Shown: in pieces, positions 16,315 to 26,700 of the stretch
How positions within the stretch are numbered: the stretch's first letter is position 1
How the letters are laid out: each line of letters opens with the position of its first letter
Source: Fulvivirgaceae bacterium JP3-4
Lineage (GTDB): Bacteria > Bacteroidota > Bacteroidia > Cytophagales > Cyclobacteriaceae
Direction of reading: 5' to 3'
Assembly: GCA_029309925.1 (NCBI GenBank)
Contig: JARKND010000001.1
Coordinates: forward strand, 1,860,001 to 1,924,000
Length of the DNA: 64,000 nucleotides
Notes under the pieces: model-generated
Told to the model about the DNA's origin: nothing
What the model saw: only the letters and a program-made list of their open reading frames with translations
Database searches by the model: none
Made by a program: the position numbers and the translations under genes

Positions 16315-19300
16315 ATGAAAAGGTTATTTCTTACCTTTTGTATTCTAGTACAATCCCTCGTCCTATTTAGTCAATCAGTCCCATTCCCACCATCGCAAGG
16401 CCGCGACTACAACGCGATGGAGCCCTATGGCTATCAACAATTGGGTACTACCTGGGACACTTCACCATTCCTGCCATTTATTTATCATGGGATGTGGTTC
16501 AGACTTATGCCACCGAATGGTGTCACTTACAATGCGTCAACCAAGACCTGGAATTTTTCACAGCCTGGAAAGAAGTATCCGATAATCCTTTTCTTCCATG
16601 GTCGAGGCGAAGTTGGGACTGACAATAACAAACAGCTTATTCATGGAGGTTTGATTCACAGAAATGCAGTGCAGTCAAACCAGTTTGAAGGGTTTCTTCT
16701 TTATCCGCAAAGTATTGGATACGTGGGTGGAAAAGATATTCTTGAAAAAGTGCTTGCCACGCTGCCTGTAGACATCAATAGAATTTATGTTCACGGGTTA
16801 TCAAACGGTGGTGCGGAGACCTGGAAATTCGCTATCAATTATCCGCAGCTCGTTGCGGCAACATTCCCGATGTCGGCTTCTGATGATGACGCGAAAACCG
16901 AGAACCTTCTGTACACTCCTATCCGTCAGGCGCAGGGCGGTCTCGACACCAACCCCAAGGCTGAATGGACACAGACAATTGTTGACTGGTTCAATACTAA
17001 CGGGGGACATCTCGAGTATTTCCTTCTTCCAACTGTCGGACACGGAACCTGGAATACGATGTACAACCGTTCCGACTTCTTCTCATGGTTCTTGTCTAAG
17101 AAGAAGAATCAGATCTATGTTCGCCATAAGAAAAACGAGCCCTGCCCAGGCGATCCCATCAATGTTGTAATGGGTTTCACACCTGGGTTTGAAGCTTACG
17201 AGTGGAGAAAAGATGGCGTTGCGTTCACGGGAACCGGTGCGGGCACATACAAGATTACCGCGACCGAATACGGTTTGTACACGGGGCGCTTCCGGTACCG
17301 TGGCGTCTGGACCGATTGGTCCGACCCCGTTGAGGTGAAGGCAAAACAACCAACCACCACGCCTCCGATCCAGCTTACAGGACTGCAGACTGTGGTGATT
17401 CCGGATGTGGATGGCAATTCTAACGTCAACCTCACATTGCCGGATGGTTATGAAACTTATACATGGTACAAGGAAGGCATTACGGAATCTATTGGTGTTG
17501 GGCAGGTTTTCACGGCTAACACTCCGGGTGGCTATACTGCAACCGTCAAGGAAGTAAACGGATGTTCATCAATAGCATCTCCGATTTTCAATATTGTTAA
17601 TGCCAATGGCCCGTTACAACCGGAAGCCGCGTCAAATCTTCAGGTTACAACCCTGAGCAGAACTGAGCTCCGATTGAACTGGGAGAACAATCTCACGCCA
17701 GCAGTCGATGAGACAGGTTTTGAGATTTTCCGCGCTGACGAAGCACTTGGTCCGTACAAACTGATCGCTGTCACTGCGGCTAATGTTCTTGTTTACAACG
17801 ACAGGAATCTTCAGTCGGATAAGCGTTTCTGGTATAAAGTGAGAGCAATCACGGGAAATGGTGCTGCTCCGGCAACTCCTCCTGTCGATGGATTGACTGA
17901 CAATGACGTCAACCCTCCAACACCACCAAACAACCTTACAGCCACTGCCGTTACCGCCACGAGTGTTTCGCTATCGTGGGCCGCATCAACGGACGATGTT
18001 GGTGTGATCGGATACGATGTATATGTGAAGCGCGCTGACCAGGTAAACTATGTAAAGGCCTACACCGTCACAGGTTTATCACAGACAGTTTTCTCGCTTG
18101 AATCCAATAAGCTGTACAACTTTATTGTGAGAGCGAGAGACGCAGCCAACAATTCATCTCAGCCAAGCCAGCAGGTTAACATGAACACTGGCTTTAGTGG
18201 TGTAAACTACTGGTATTATCATGGCACATGGACATCAATACCGGACTTTACCGGGCTCACTCCAGTACGCACAGGTACGTTGACAAACTTCTCCATCTCA
18301 CCCAGAACACGCAACGATAACTACGCGTTCCGTTTTACAGGAACCATTTATATTCCAACAACAGGACCGTACACGTTCTTTGTTACATCAAAAGATGGTA
18401 ACAAACTTTGGGTGAACAACACATTGGTTGTGAATGATGATGGTGTACATAACTCGCGGGAGAGAAGTGGAAACATCACATTGAATCAGGGCTTTTATCC
18501 AATCGAAGTACATAACTTTGAAAGCACCGGTACTGGCGAACGACTTGAAGTAAGGTGGCAGGGGCCCGGAATCTCAAAACAAACAATTCCAAACCTGAAC
18601 CTGAGAGAAGGTTATGACGGATTGCAATCTCCGCCTGCCGCACCTGCAACTCCTACTGTTACGGTACTTGATTATAAATCGCTCCGGGTCAACTGGGGAA
18701 CTTACTCCGGAACGGCAACGCAGATCGAAGTATTCCGAAGCACAAATAACTCCACATGGAATATTATAGCAACGGTGCCTGCAACAGACATCAACTATGT
18801 GGACCCGAAGCTCAACCCTTCAACGCGCTATTATTACAGGCTGAGAGCGATCAACTCAGCGAGCACGTCTGCCTTCACGAGCTCAGCGAACGCAACTACA
18901 CAGGCCTTGCCGAACCTGCCTGCTGCACCTTCAGGTTTGACAACAACAGCCATTTCTGCAAGCAGTGTTTCATTGCAGTGGGTTGACGCCAGCAACAATG
19001 AAGAAAACTTCGAAGTCTATAAGTCGGCAGGAAACAATACTTCCTATGTGCGGGTAGCTACACTTGGCCCGGGCGTCACAACCTACACCGATCCCAACTT
19101 GTTCGCGCATACACTTTATTTCTATAAGGTGTTGAGCAAGAACGTGCGGGGAAGCTCCGCGTTTTCAAACGAAATTCAGTTCACAAGTCTGAACAACGCT
19201 CCGGTTCTTTCAGGGCTGAACGTTGCCGGAATGCGCTACGATGAGGAGCTTTCAATTCCGATCACGGCTACTGACGTGGACAATGACCTCATCATTATTG

Positions 19301-22300
19301 GCAGCGACAACCTTCCGGCTTTTGCACAAATCTACGACTACGGAGAGGGTGCTGGCGAGCTCTTCCTGTCCCCGACAATCGACAATGAAGGTACCCACAC
19401 CATTCCTGTCTTTGCCCGTGATATTTATGGTGGCAGACATGAAGTGATCTACACGATCGTCATTGGAGAAAACCACAATCCTGCTGTGGAAGCAATGGCA
19501 CCGGTGACGTTGAAAGAGAGTTACGTAAGCATTGTAAATACAACCGCGAGCGATGCAGACAACGAACCGCTCACGTGGTCACTGGAGAATGCGCCATCTT
19601 TTATCATCCCGACCATCTCTGGCAACTCAATTTCATTGAGAGTACAGCCTGGAGTCGCGGATGCCGGCACCTATAATGTTGGCGTTCGCGTGACAGATAT
19701 CCAGGGTGGAACGGACATCAAAACTTTGCAGGTGACTGTCGAGGATTTCAATCCGAACTATAAACTGAATGTTGATTTTGCGGGTACTGCAGCGTCAATC
19801 ACTAACTGGAATGTTATCCTTAACAACACGAGTGTCAATAACCTCACCAGAGAGGGCGGTGGTGTCTCAGGAGTTACGCTTGAATTCAATACCACTTTCA
19901 CAGGTTTTAATACTACTGCTGGTACAGCGAACCCTGCAGCTTCGTTTCAAATTCCTCAGCCCGTTTCACAATCTTATTTGTATGCGGGAAGTACAACCCC
20001 CCGCGTTATTACGCTGAAAGGCCTTAACCCAAATGGCAAATACCACCTGAAGTTCTTCTCAAGTGACATGACCGGAGGTACTTATAGCCGCGTAGCAACC
20101 TTCACTATTGCCGGCCTTCCACAACAGCAAGTGAATGCGCAAAATAACACAAGCACAACAGTTGAGTTTTTGAACGTTGTACCGAATGCACAAGGGGAGC
20201 TTGCGGTTACTGTCGCATCTCCTGTTGCAGGTGGCGTAGCAGTATTCAATGCCCTTCAGATCGAATCATTCTTCGATGGAAATACAATTCCTAACGCGCC
20301 AACAAACCTTGCTGCCTCTTTCGATGCTTCTGCGAACATTCGGTTGACGTGGAATGACGTAGCTACTGAAACGAGCTACGAGGTTTTTGAAAGCACAGAC
20401 AATGTGAACTTCACAATGATCCAGTCGTTGCCTGTTAATACAACATCATTCACGGATGTGAACTTTGCCACAGGCGTAACCTACTACTACAAGGTGACAG
20501 CAAAGAACGGTTACGGCCCTTCAGCATACTCAAACACAGTGACAGCAATCGGTCAAAACCGTGCACCAGTAATTCAGCCGCTGACTCCACTGGTGATGGA
20601 AGAAGCTGCTTACAGGATGATTGCTGTAGATGCAGTCGATGCGGAAAATCAGGAGCTCACGTTCTCTCTCGAAAACGAACCGTCATTCCTATACCTCGGA
20701 TACTACGATGAGAATACAACGTATCTGATGATCGCACCACCACAAGGTTCAAGTGGAACATATCAGTTCCTCATCCATTGTGATGACCCGAGCGGTGCAC
20801 GCGCAACAGCAACATATACCCTCACGGTAAAAACAGCGGGAGAGTTTGATGTACGCGTCAATTTCGGTTCAACCTATTCAAGCGCGGGATGGAACAACAT
20901 CTCGAGCGCAGCAGCGAACGTATCAGTGACGAACCTGAGAGATGCTAATAACCTGGTGACGGACATTTCAATCAATTCGGTTAATGCATGGACAGGACCA
21001 GGTAACGGAGGCGTTTCAACGGGAAACAACTCCGGGCCATTCCCTGATGCCGTAATGACCAGCTACCTGTATATTCAGGACAATACAACACGCAACATTA
21101 TTCTCACTGGCCTGAAGAACGAAAAATTGTACGACCTCTCGTTTTTTACTTCACGGACTGCAACTGATGCGACCCTTAGAAATACAGTCTTCGCGGCAGC
21201 GGGAAAGACCATCACTTCGAACGCAACCAATAACGCATCAACGCTGGCCAAATTGACGAGGTTGAAGCCAACCAACGGACAGATCACAATTGCCGTGTCA
21301 CGTGAATCTTCTTCACCGTTTGGTTATCTTAATGCGATGGTGATCCGTGAGTATGCTGACCTTGGCATCCCGTTACCTCCATCAGCGCCTGCAACGCTTG
21401 CGTCACAGGTGTTGAGCAGAAGTTCGATCAGACTGACCTGGCAGGACAACTCTGACGATGAAACCGGATTCGAAATCTGGAGATCTGTCGGAACGAGTGC
21501 CAACTATGAGCTGCTTACAACGGTAGCCGCCAACGCAACAGCTTTTACAAATACAGCATTGGCCAGCAGCACAACCTACCATTACAAAGTTCGGGCATTG
21601 AACGCTGCAGGTCAGTCAGCATATTCTAACGAAACGAGTGCATCGACCTTCGACTTTTCGATCTCTGTAAACTTCAATTCCTTCCGTGGCAATGAGCCCG
21701 GCTGGAACAACCTGCCAACTTATCTGCGGACAGGACAGTCGGTGAGCAACCTGACCGATGAGCTCGGTGTGAACACGGGTGTGAGCATGACAATCGTAGA
21801 AGAATTCCAGGGAGACAACCCTTACGGAATGACGACAGGAAATAACTCGGGTGTTGTACCTGACCGTGTCATGGAAGGCAGCTGGTGGATCGATCCTCGT
21901 GCAACAGCGATCCTGAGATTTAATAACCTGAGCTTCCTGCGCAAATATAACTTCTCGTTCTTCGGAAGCCGCGCGGCAACGGGAGACAGAAACACCGTGT
22001 ACATTATCAACGGGGTATCAGTGACACTTAACGCGAGCATGAACAGTTCGAACATTGTTCAGATCAAAGATGTGGTTCCTGCATCCGATGGTACCATCAC
22101 CGTTACGATCACAACCACGTTGAGCGCACAATTCGGCTATCTGAACGGGCTTATCATCCAGGCCGTTCCGAATGATGGCGGTGGTGGTGCGCGCCTCAGA
22201 GGCAACGATATTGCAGCGGAAGAGCTCTCTGTCGAGAACATGGCACAGCAGGATGTCACAGCCTATCCTAACCCTTTCACCGACAAGATCGTGCTGACCG

Positions 22301-22503
22301 TGGGTGACGATTTCCCTGGTGAACTGAAGACAACAATGCGCAATGTTTCCGGAAGAATTATTCACGAACAATATTTTGAAAAGAAAGGAAGAGTAGGGGA
22401 GATCGAACTTGACGTAGATCGCGAACTGCCTGCTGGTATGTACATACTGAATGTTCAGAGTGTGAGTGGCAAGATGAAGAACATCAAACTGCTTAAGAAG
22501 TAA
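16315..22503 (+). CDS. Large T9SS-secreted multidomain protein with esterase-like N-terminus, Fn3, PA14 and type A sorting domain
   Basis: 2062 residues. The signal peptide (1-19) leads into an alpha/beta-hydrolase of the PHB-depolymerase/esterase kind (about 25-265), with oxyanion region FFHGRGEVG, nucleophile elbow GLSNGG (Ser about 163) and a C-terminal GHGTW His (about 243). Next come Ig-like and fibronectin III modules (about 275-625), a PA14 carbohydrate-binding module (about 635-775), more Fn3 domains and cadherin-like segments. Three copies of an approximately 172-residue beta-rich domain lie at about 1146-1320, 1508-1680 and 1777-1950. The last 80 residues (YPNPFTDKI... to KLLKK) are a T9SS type A sorting domain. 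Secretion to the cell surface and de-esterification of a glycan are the best inference, given polymer synthesis upstream and an acyltransferase just downstream. The hydrolase substrate is unknown. Confidence 0.85.
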   Translation: MKRLFLTFCILVQSLVLFSQSVPFPPSQGRDYNAMEPYGYQQLGTTWDTSPFLPFIYHGMWFRLMPPNGVTYNASTKTWNFSQPGKKYPIILFFHGRGEVGTDNNKQLIHGGLIHRNAVQSNQFEGFLLYPQSIGYVGGKDILEKVLATLPVDINRIYVHGLSNGGAETWKFAINYPQLVAATFPMSASDDDAKTENLLYTPIRQAQGGLDTNPKAEWTQTIVDWFNTNGGHLEYFLLPTVGHGTWNTMYNRSDFFSWFLSKKKNQIYVRHKKNEPCPGDPINVVMGFTPGFEAYEWRKDGVAFTGTGAGTYKITATEYGLYTGRFRYRGVWTDWSDPVEVKAKQPTTTPPIQLTGLQTVVIPDVDGNSNVNLTLPDGYETYTWYKEGITESIGVGQVFTANTPGGYTATVKEVNGCSSIASPIFNIVNANGPLQPEAASNLQVTTLSRTELRLNWENNLTPAVDETGFEIFRADEALGPYKLIAVTAANVLVYNDRNLQSDKRFWYKVRAITGNGAAPATPPVDGLTDNDVNPPTPPNNLTATAVTATSVSLSWAASTDDVGVIGYDVYVKRADQVNYVKAYTVTGLSQTVFSLESNKLYNFIVRARDAANNSSQPSQQVNMNTGFSGVNYWYYHGTWTSIPDFTGLTPVRTGTLTNFSISPRTRNDNYAFRFTGTIYIPTTGPYTFFVTSKDGNKLWVNNTLVVNDDGVHNSRERSGNITLNQGFYPIEVHNFESTGTGERLEVRWQGPGISKQTIPNLNLREGYDGLQSPPAAPATPTVTVLDYKSLRVNWGTYSGTATQIEVFRSTNNSTWNIIATVPATDINYVDPKLNPSTRYYYRLRAINSASTSAFTSSANATTQALPNLPAAPSGLTTTAISASSVSLQWVDASNNEENFEVYKSAGNNTSYVRVATLGPGVTTYTDPNLFAHTLYFYKVLSKNVRGSSAFSNEIQFTSLNNAPVLSGLNVAGMRYDEELSIPITATDVDNDLIIIGSDNLPAFAQIYDYGEGAGELFLSPTIDNEGTHTIPVFARDIYGGRHEVIYTIVIGENHNPAVEAMAPVTLKESYVSIVNTTASDADNEPLTWSLENAPSFIIPTISGNSISLRVQPGVADAGTYNVGVRVTDIQGGTDIKTLQVTVEDFNPNYKLNVDFAGTAASITNWNVILNNTSVNNLTREGGGVSGVTLEFNTTFTGFNTTAGTANPAASFQIPQPVSQSYLYAGSTTPRVITLKGLNPNGKYHLKFFSSDMTGGTYSRVATFTIAGLPQQQVNAQNNTSTTVEFLNVVPNAQGELAVTVASPVAGGVAVFNALQIESFFDGNTIPNAPTNLAASFDASANIRLTWNDVATETSYEVFESTDNVNFTMIQSLPVNTTSFTDVNFATGVTYYYKVTAKNGYGPSAYSNTVTAIGQNRAPVIQPLTPLVMEEAAYRMIAVDAVDAENQELTFSLENEPSFLYLGYYDENTTYLMIAPPQGSSGTYQFLIHCDDPSGARATATYTLTVKTAGEFDVRVNFGSTYSSAGWNNISSAAANVSVTNLRDANNLVTDISINSVNAWTGPGNGGVSTGNNSGPFPDAVMTSYLYIQDNTTRNIILTGLKNEKLYDLSFFTSRTATDATLRNTVFAAAGKTITSNATNNASTLAKLTRLKPTNGQITIAVSRESSSPFGYLNAMVIREYADLGIPLPPSAPATLASQVLSRSSIRLTWQDNSDDETGFEIWRSVGTSANYELLTTVAANATAFTNTALASSTTYHYKVRALNAAGQSAYSNETSASTFDFSISVNFNSFRGNEPGWNNLPTYLRTGQSVSNLTDELGVNTGVSMTIVEEFQGDNPYGMTTGNNSGVVPDRVMEGSWWIDPRATAILRFNNLSFLRKYNFSFFGSRAATGDRNTVYIINGVSVTLNASMNSSNIVQIKDVVPASDGTITVTITTTLSAQFGYLNGLIIQAVPNDGGGGARLRGNDIAAEELSVENMAQQDVTAYPNPFTDKIVLTVGDDFPGELKTTMRNVSGRIIHEQYFEKKGRVGEIELDVDRELPAGMYILNVQSVSGKMKNIKLLKK

Positions 22504-22533
22504 TATGGGGAGCGCATAATCTGTTGATACAGT

Positions 22534-23742
22534 ATGTCAGTTTCAGGAAGGTTGCATGGGTTGGACGTACTTCGTGGTGTAGCCATGATTCTTGGGATTG
22601 TGCTTCATGGCACGATCGCTTACAAGGCAGGTTATCATCATGGTGAGTGGGCATTTGATAAAGCAAATACATCCTGGTTTTTCGACTGGCTGTTCTTGAT
22701 GATCAATTCTTTCCGCATGCAGTTGTTCTTTCTGCTGGCGGGATTTTTCGCGGCACTGCTCATCTATAAACGTGGAATCAAAGAATTCGCGGTAAACCGG
22801 TTCAAACGAATCGGTTTACCTTTTTTTATTTCATACTTCACCATCCTTCCGCTGACGCTGCTGCCATATCAGTATGTTCAGTTTGAAAAAACGGGCGATC
22901 CAATACCACAACTCAAACAGTTCTTCATCGACTTCTTTACATTCCGCGCGCATTCAGGCGTAATGCACATGTGGTTCCTGCAGCAACTGCTTGTATTTTG
23001 CGCAGGCGCATTCTTGGCGGTTTACCTTTACGAAAAACTGAACATTGCGGAGCGATTCAAACGCATCGTGTCTTGGGTGAAATCCGTGCAGGTCAGCTTT
23101 GTTAACTTCATTGTATTTGCGATAGCGGGGACTGGTGTGATCAGTCTTCTCTTTCATGCTGCGCTTCCTTTCATCTGGACAGGGTTCATCATTCCGATTC
23201 CTCAGCTTTTGTACTACGGGCTTTTCTTTGCGCTGGGATGGGTCGTGTTTGAGCGGCAGAATTTGCTTCATGCATTTTCAAAAAATGCTGCGCTGACGAT
23301 CTCAACAGGCCTGGCATTGAGTTTTGTGACCGTGATTATGCTCAACCAGGGAGAAGAGAGACTGTCGTCAGCAACCTATGTAGCCGCGCTCAAGTTCCTG
23401 TTTGGAGCGCAGACTGTATTCTTCATTGCGGGTGCGATCGGATTTTTTAACAAGGCATTTGAATCGGTCAATGAGTTTTGGAAATATATCGCTGATGCTG
23501 CGTATTGGGTGTACCTCATTCATATGCCGGTCGTGATGGAAACACAACTCTTGTTGAGAGATTCCGATGTGCCGGGAGCGCTTAGATTTCCACTTGTGAT
23601 CGTTATCGGAATTATCGTGTCGTTTGGGACCTATCATTTGTTCGTCAGATACACCTGGATAGGCCAGTTACTAAATGGAATGCGTGCGCATAAACAGACA
23701 GTCGCGGAGGACCCAATTCTGAACGTTCAAAAGAATGGATAA
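22534..23742 (+). CDS. Acyltransferase family 3 membrane protein (OafA/MdoC-like)
   Basis: 402 residues, about 10 membrane helices. The N-terminus GRLHGLDVLRGVAMILGIVLHG carries the R..R/H signature of acyltransferase-3 enzymes, with the invariant His in the first helix. The PFFISYFTILPLTLLPYQY block and the HMWFLQQLLVF block are as in the MdoC/OPG-succinyltransferase branch. Such proteins move acetyl or succinyl groups onto glycans at the membrane. It lies 30 bp after the esterase-like T9SS gene and overlaps or nearly abuts the next surface-protein gene. Modification of the exopolysaccharide encoded upstream is a reasonable inference. Confidence 0.82.
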   Translation: MSVSGRLHGLDVLRGVAMILGIVLHGTIAYKAGYHHGEWAFDKANTSWFFDWLFLMINSFRMQLFFLLAGFFAALLIYKRGIKEFAVNRFKRIGLPFFISYFTILPLTLLPYQYVQFEKTGDPIPQLKQFFIDFFTFRAHSGVMHMWFLQQLLVFCAGAFLAVYLYEKLNIAERFKRIVSWVKSVQVSFVNFIVFAIAGTGVISLLFHAALPFIWTGFIIPIPQLLYYGLFFALGWVVFERQNLLHAFSKNAALTISTGLALSFVTVIMLNQGEERLSSATYVAALKFLFGAQTVFFIAGAIGFFNKAFESVNEFWKYIADAAYWVYLIHMPVVMETQLLLRDSDVPGALRFPLVIVIGIIVSFGTYHLFVRYTWIGQLLNGMRAHKQTVAEDPILNVQKNG

Positions 23743-23791
23743 GCGTAAGACAGAGGCGGAACAACGTGAAGGAAATCGGATAACATCAGGC

Positions 23792-26700
23792 ATGTCGATA
23801 AGAATTCTTTTTGTGATCGCAATTGCATTGTGTAGCCTTCTCGGCCGGGCTCAGGGGGTTGCCACTTCGCTAAAAAGCGGGCAGTGGAACGACCCGACAG
23901 TCTGGAGTTGTAGCTGTGAGCCGTGGACTCAAAATGGAACTGTAACTGTTAAAGCCGGACATATTGTGACGGTGACACAACCCCCGCAACAGCCGGTTGA
24001 TGAATTGGTTATCGAGGCAGGCGCAACGTTGACTATCAATACTCCAAATGTCTTAACAATCGCGAATGGAAGCGGGCCAGATGTTATTAACGCAGGTACA
24101 ATCAACTCAACCATTGCAACATCGCTTGTGTTTTTGACAGGGGCTGAATATCAACACAATAAAAACGGAGGCGCTCTCCCGAGGGCTACCTGGAACACGG
24201 GAACGACCTGCAACATTACGGGATGGACTTCGACTTCAAGCGGAGCACTTCTTACTGATTTTAGAAACAGCCTTAATCAAAATTTTCACCACTTTACTTG
24301 GAATTCCCCAGGGCAGACAGCGGTGGCAGTCAATTTTAACGGGCTATTGACAACGGTAAACGGAGATCTCACGGTCAGCAATACAGGTACCTCATCCACC
24401 GCAAACACCAGGCTCATCCTTGGACTAAACGCTTCTCCTACCACTACGGCAAGTATGACCGTCAAGGGAAATTTCGTAGTGAACGGCAATTCACAGGTAT
24501 CGCTAAACTCGAGTGGAGCGTACACGATGACGGTAGAAGGGGATGTCGTGTTATCGTCCGACAATGCTGGTGTCAGTGCTGGTGCAACCCCTTACATCGT
24601 TAACACATTGAACGGAACGAGCACGTTGAATATCTTCGGGGATCTCACGATTACCAAAGGTGTGCTAGACCTGGTTGCGAATAACGTCACAACCGTAGGC
24701 ACAATAAATGTCGGTGGCGATTTTAATTTTGTCGGAGGCCAATTGTGGAAAAGCGCAGGCCAGGGCAATTTCAATTTTTACAACGGTGGAACGCACAACT
24801 ACAGCCTTACCGCGGGCGTATTTCCTGCCGGACAATCCATTAACTATTCGGTTGCTGGCAGCAACACACTCGATGTTGCTACATTCGCCCTCGGAAACGC
24901 AGCGAGTACATTTACTGCCAACGGGACACTGGTGGTTAAATCAGTGAGTCCCTCCGGGGCGCTTGCGGATAACATCCCGGCTACAACAAGAACTTTCAAT
25001 TCCGGAAGTGTCCTGACCTACGGTTCAACTTTTCCGCAATTCATGGGTGCTGAAAACCCGTCCGCGAGCACCTCCAATACCATCATCAATAATTCGAATG
25101 GGGTTACGCTTGCTTCGAGCGCACAAGTGGGAAACCTGATTCTGACAGCCGGCAATCTCGGGGTCTCATCAAATACACTGACGATAAACGGAAACGTAAC
25201 GGCCAATGCTAACGCAATTGTCGTGACATCGAATTCAAGCCTCGCCATTGGCGGAAGCGGAGCTTTTGGCGTTCTTCCAATCAGCGGCTCAACCATCGAT
25301 AACTTCACCATTAGCAGGACCGCAGGATCGCTTTCCCTTGGACAGGACCTGACTGTTCAGGGGACAATGCTGCAGGTTGAGGGTACACTCAACCTGAACA
25401 ATCACATTCTTACCGTTGAAAGCGATTACATCGGACTTGGTGATGTTTCGTCCCCAGCAAGTTCTTCACTTCTTCTAACCAACACAGGTGCGTTGCCAGA
25501 TGAAATCTTTTTTTCTGGAATTTTTGATACCATCACATTGGATCGGGCAGGCGAGACGCTTACCACTACGTCAACATTTGAAGTGCTGAATCTTAATCTC
25601 CTTGACGGAGCTTTTTCAAATGCTACCGGAACGAGCATCTCCGATCACGGGAAGATCACAGTCCGCAACGGCACCCTGGCAACTGCACCCACAAGCGTAG
25701 GCACCTATGACGTTGAATACATCAATCCAGTTACGCCAGTGAGTACTGGTGGCGAACTTGCGTCTGGCGCGATCAGGCACCTTGATATCAGCGGTGGCGG
25801 AGCCGTCACGCTGACAACAGATGTTGTTGCTACCGGCAACATCACACTATCGGATGGTACTTTTAACGCTGGCGCTAATCAGATCTCGCTTGGCGGCAAC
25901 CTTGTGCTGAACGATGTAAGCACTTTCACTTCTTCAACGCTTGCGTTTGACGGTACGTCAACCATCAGCGGAACTACGATCCCTGCCTTCAATAACCTCA
26001 GCGTTGCAGCAGGTGCTTCGCTGAACACACCTTCAGCAATGACACTGAGCGGTGACCTCAACATCGATGCAACCGCCACGATCAATACTTCGACTACAGA
26101 CTATACATTCACTGGTGGCGCGTTGCAGAATGTGGATGGTGGCGGAAAAACTTTCCGGAACATCACACTCAACAAGAGTCCAGCCACAACCCTTCAACTT
26201 TCGGGAAGTGTTGTACTAACCGGATTACTTTCGATCACTTCATCGAACACAACTTTCAACTCCAACGGATTTTTACGCCTCACGTCAACATCCGATGGCA
26301 CAACCGGAAACGCGTCTATCGGCCCGCTGCTGAATGGCGCCACAGTGACAGGTTACGTCATTGCCGAACGATATATGGGCAGCGAAGGAAGGATCTATCG
26401 CTACATCTCTTCGCCCGTTACCAACGCAACGGTGGCGCAGCTGCAACAACATTTTCCGATCACCGGTGCCTTTCCGCAGGCCAGCACCTGCAGCGGTTGT
26501 ATTACGAACTCACCTTCGTTTTACTATTATAATGAAGTCACCGGTCAGTATGTCAATTATCCGACCACTTCAAGTGCTGCGCTGCTCGAACCCGGCCGCG
26601 GCTATGCTGCCTTTATCAGGCAAAACATTTTGCCAGGCGCTGTTACGTGGAGTGTGACCGGCCCGGTCAACCAGGGCGAAATTACGCTGCCTGTAGCGCA

